Positions 6,127 through 8,523 of a stretch of DNA of 8,523 bases are shown piece by piece; position 1 is the first letter of the stretch; each line of letters opens with the position of its first letter. The notes beneath the pieces are model-generated. The model saw nothing but the letters and a program-made list of their open reading frames with translations, did no database searches and was not told the DNA's origin. The stretch lies in NCBI GenBank assembly GCA_964390795.1, contig CAYMLQ010000262.1, forward strand, positions 1 through 8,523. Reading direction: 5' to 3'. Position numbers and translations under genes: made by a program. The stretch comes from CAYMLQ01 sp964390795 (lineage in GTDB: Bacteria > Verrucomicrobiota > Kiritimatiellia > RFP12 > UBA1067).

Positions 6127-8166
6127 ATGGTTACGAAGAAACGGAAAATGGTCGTCACGTCGGCCCTGCCTTATGCGAACGGCGACATTCATATCGGACA
6201 TCTCGTGGAGTACCTGCAGACCGATTTCTGGGTACGCTTCCAGAAGATGCGCGGCCACGACTGCGTGTACGTCTGCGCCGACGATACACACGGCACGCCG
6301 ATCATGCTGCGGGCACGCGCGGAAGGCATCACGCCCGAGACTCTGATCGCGGGCAGCTTCGAGCAGCACACCAAGGATTTTGCCGACTTCGAAATCCGCT
6401 TCGACAATTATTACTCGACGAACAGCGAGGAAAACCGCACGTTCAGCAACGGCATCTACAAGGCGATGCAGAAGAGCGGCGCGATCGACACGCGCAAGCT
6501 GCCGCAGCTCTACTGCGAGCACGACGCGATGTTTCTGCCGGACCGCTTTGTCAAGGGCCTCTGCCCCAAGTGCAACGCGGAGGGCCAGTACGGCGACGCC
6601 TGCGACATCTGCGGCCAGACCTATGCCGCCGAGGAGCTGAAGGAGGCGCGCTGCGCGGTCTGCGGCCGGGCGCCGGTCATGCGCGACAGCGAGCACCTCT
6701 TCTTTGAGCTGGAGCCCTTCCGCGATTTTCTCAAGGCGTGGATTCCCAAGCACACCGCCTCGGATGTGGCAAACAAGCTGCTGGAGTGGTTCAACGAGCC
6801 CCTGCGCGGCTGGTGCATCTCGCGCGACGCTCCGTACTTCGGCTTCGAAATCCCCGGACATCCCGGCAAGTACTTCTATGTCTGGGTGGACGCCCCGATC
6901 GGCTACATGGCCTCGCTGCAGAAGTGGTGCGATGATCGCTGCGAGTCGTTCGACGCCTGGTGGCAGAATCCCGAGTCGGAGCTGTACCATTTCATCGGTA
7001 AGGACATCGTGCGCTTCCACTGCCTCTTCTGGCCGGCCATGCTGAACGTGGCAGGCTTCAAGACGCCGAATCAGGTGTTCGTCCACGGCTTTCTGACGGT
7101 CAACGGCGAGAAGATGAGCAAGTCCAAGGGCACCTTCGTCAAGGCGCGCACCTATCTGGATCACCTGAAGCCGCAGGATCTGCGCTTCTACTACGCCTGC
7201 AAGCTGAACGGCACCACCGACGACATGGACCTCAACCTCGGCGATTTCGTGAACCGCGTGAATTCCGACCTCGTGGGCAAGATTACCAACCTCGCTTCGC
7301 GCGGGGCGCAGATGCTGCAGAAAAGCCTGGGCGGCAGAACCGGCGCCATGGACGCCGAAGGGCGCGCGCTGTGCGAGAAGGCGCAGGACTGGGAGCAAAG
7401 CATCGCCGCTCATTACGAAGCGCGCGACTTCAGCAAAGTGATGGTGGCGGTGCGCGACCTCGCGGACCAGGCGAACCAGTACTTCGACTCCAAGGCACCT
7501 TGGGCGCTGGTAAAGAGCGACCCCGAGGCGGCGCGCAGCGTCATGACCTCGGTGCTCAACATCTTCCGCGTGCTGGCCATCTACCTGCAGCCGGTGATGC
7601 CCGCCTATGCGGCCAAGGTCGCCAGGCTCTTCAACGAGGCGCCCTACGTGTGGGCGGATGTGAAGAAGGTCGTCGAAAACGTTCCGGTGAACCCGTACGA
7701 GTATCTCGCCACGCGCGTCGAACAGGCGTCGGTGGACAAGCTGGTCGAAGCGAGCCTGGTCGTCGAGAAACCGGTGGCGAAGCCGGCTCCCGTGCCAACG
7801 CCCGCGCCGGTCAAGGCAGCGGTCGAGGCGGTGAAGGAGACCATCGATTATGACACCTTCGCCAAGGCGGATCTGCGCGTGGCTACGGTGGTGTCGGCCG
7901 AGTTGGTCGAGGGCGCGGACAAGCTGCTCAAGATACAGCTCGATATCGGAGAGGCCCGGCCACGCCAGGTCTTCGCGGGCATCCGCAAGGCGTACGACCC
8001 CGCCGCGCTGGTGGGGCGGCAGGTGGTGATGGTGGCGAACCTCGCCCCGCGCAAGATGCGCTTCGGGCTGTCCGAGGGCATGATCCTCGCCGCGGGCAAT
8101 CCCGACGGCGCGCTCTTCGTGGTCGCGCCCGACGCGGGCGCGGTTCCGGGGGCGACGGTGAAGTGA
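6127..8166 (+). CDS. metG: methionyl-tRNA synthetase with C-terminal tRNA-binding domain
   Basis: Cytoplasmic enzyme of 679 residues that charges tRNA-Met with methionine using ATP. The class I signatures are intact: HIGH at residues 22-25 within PYANGDIHIGH, and KMSKS at 329-333. The connective-peptide zinc region has CPKC (146-149) and CDIC (159-162), as in the E. coli enzyme, plus a third pair, CAVC (176-179), at a place where E. coli has no cysteines. Next comes the alpha-helical anticodon-binding domain, starting around DFVNRVNSDLVGKITNLASR. A Pro/Ala/Val/Lys-rich linker (about 545-572) joins it to an EMAP-II/Trbp111-like OB-fold tRNA-binding domain (about 573-679, with ADLRVATVVSAE and LAPRKMRFGLSEGM), which usually drives dimerisation. 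Length is typical of the two-domain bacterial form. The ATG at 6127 is fixed by GGAGGAG 7 nt upstream. The stop overlaps the start of a prenyltransferase gene. Confidence 0.97.
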   Translation: MVTKKRKMVVTSALPYANGDIHIGHLVEYLQTDFWVRFQKMRGHDCVYVCADDTHGTPIMLRARAEGITPETLIAGSFEQHTKDFADFEIRFDNYYSTNSEENRTFSNGIYKAMQKSGAIDTRKLPQLYCEHDAMFLPDRFVKGLCPKCNAEGQYGDACDICGQTYAAEELKEARCAVCGRAPVMRDSEHLFFELEPFRDFLKAWIPKHTASDVANKLLEWFNEPLRGWCISRDAPYFGFEIPGHPGKYFYVWVDAPIGYMASLQKWCDDRCESFDAWWQNPESELYHFIGKDIVRFHCLFWPAMLNVAGFKTPNQVFVHGFLTVNGEKMSKSKGTFVKARTYLDHLKPQDLRFYYACKLNGTTDDMDLNLGDFVNRVNSDLVGKITNLASRGAQMLQKSLGGRTGAMDAEGRALCEKAQDWEQSIAAHYEARDFSKVMVAVRDLADQANQYFDSKAPWALVKSDPEAARSVMTSVLNIFRVLAIYLQPVMPAYAAKVARLFNEAPYVWADVKKVVENVPVNPYEYLATRVEQASVDKLVEASLVVEKPVAKPAPVPTPAPVKAAVEAVKETIDYDTFAKADLRVATVVSAELVEGADKLLKIQLDIGEARPRQVFAGIRKAYDPAALVGRQVVMVANLAPRKMRFGLSEGMILAAGNPDGALFVVAPDAGAVPGATVK

Positions 8167-8523
8167 AGACGCTGGCCGCCTGGCTCGGCGCGCTGCGCCT
8201 CTGGTCGCTCACGGCGTCGACCGTGCCCGTCCTGCTGGGCGCGGTGCTGGCCGCGCAGGACGACCGCTTCGCGTGGCCGCTGCTGGCGCTCACGCTGGTG
8301 TGCGGCTGGCTGCTGCAGAGCGCCGCGAACCTGCTCAACACGTATGGCGATTTCCGCTCGGGAGTGGACACTGTGGCGACGTTGCCGACCGCGCCGCAAC
8401 TGGTGACGGGAGCGCTTCAACCCCGAGCCGTGCTGAGTGCAGGTGTGTGCGCGCTGCTTCTCGCCGCAGGGCTCGGCGTGGCGGCCGCCGCGCTGAGCGA
8501 CTGGCGGCTCCTGCTCTTCGCCG
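8163..8523 (+). CDS. menA: UbiA/MenA-family prenyltransferase, partial (5' end only)
   Basis: The frame opens with GTG at 8163, overlaps the metG stop by 4 nt (GTGA), and stays open to the window end, giving about 120 residues. Hydrophobic helices alternate with the signature of the MenA branch: RLWSLTASTVPVLLGAVLA near the start (residues 12-30), then NLLNTYGDFRSGVD (56-69) and APQLVTGALQP. MenA joins 1,4-dihydroxy-2-naphthoate to a polyprenyl diphosphate in the membrane, a late step of menaquinone synthesis. In the first Asp-rich motif, N59, D63 and D69 are present, but the Asp that follows the Asn in E. coli MenA (NDYGD) is Thr60 here. The overlap implies translational coupling to metG; only a weak GGGGG lies 10 nt upstream. 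The UbiA superfamily is confident; the MenA assignment is likely, but other UbiA-type enzymes remain possible without the second motif. Confidence 0.8.
   Translation, partial: MKTLAAWLGALRLWSLTASTVPVLLGAVLAAQDDRFAWPLLALTLVCGWLLQSAANLLNTYGDFRSGVDTVATLPTAPQLVTGALQPRAVLSAGVCALLLAAGLGVAAAALSDWRLLLFA

Noticed and set aside
5851..7413. A 520-codon open frame on the minus strand, antisense to metG
   Set aside because: It covers the catalytic region of a clear methionyl-tRNA synthetase, has no ribosome binding site and no recognisable motif, and its tail is a translation of the 8-mer repeat.
7848..8420. Minus-strand frame across the metG/menA junction
   Set aside because: It is antisense to the conserved OB-fold domain and to the prenyltransferase start, and its Arg/Ser/Pro-rich product shows no domain.

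Overview
This GC-rich bacterial window carries ordinary, densely packed genes and no RNA gene, CRISPR array or insertion sequence that I can see. A very large exported glycosidase-like protein of a kind I associate with Planctomycetes, Verrucomicrobia, Kiritimatiellota and Lentisphaerae, together with short 7-8 nt tandem repeats in the gaps between genes, suggests a PVC-type bacterium. That placement is an inference from gene style, not from a marker gene; metG (a possible phylogenetic marker) is present and could test it.

Left block, minus strand, read right to left (about 5814 down to 56). First is an exported 1248-residue multidomain protein with a central barrel-like region resembling GH101/GH129/DUF5696-type glycoside hydrolases. 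Next is a zinc-ribbon class I SAM-dependent methyltransferase. Last is an integral membrane protein of the AglD/MprF-type lysylphosphatidylglycerol synthase/flippase superfamily (UPF0104). The last two are typical companions of cell-surface polysaccharide or glycolipid synthesis genes. Gaps are 40 nt and 103 nt, compatible with one transcript. A possible 47-codon basic ORF (5892-6035) would lie upstream on the same strand.

Right block, plus strand (6127 to the window end). metG encodes methionyl-tRNA synthetase with a C-terminal tRNA-binding OB-fold domain. It overlaps by 4 nt a UbiA/MenA-family prenyltransferase gene that runs off the window. The two blocks are divergent around a 312-nt region (5815-6126) that holds the metG ribosome binding site, a candidate -10 element, an 8-nt repeat and the possible small ORF.

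The most unusual signal is in the spacers. Each minus-strand spacer carries a different short tandem repeat: three 8-mers at 5855-5878, five degenerate 7-mers at 2033-2067, and two inverted blocks of 7-mers at 1022-1048 and 1097-1121. The inverted pair folds into a 23-bp stem whose only non-Watson-Crick positions are U-G wobbles in the minus-strand RNA, and one arm encodes the last nine residues of the methyltransferase. I found no strong candidate for a new multigene system.
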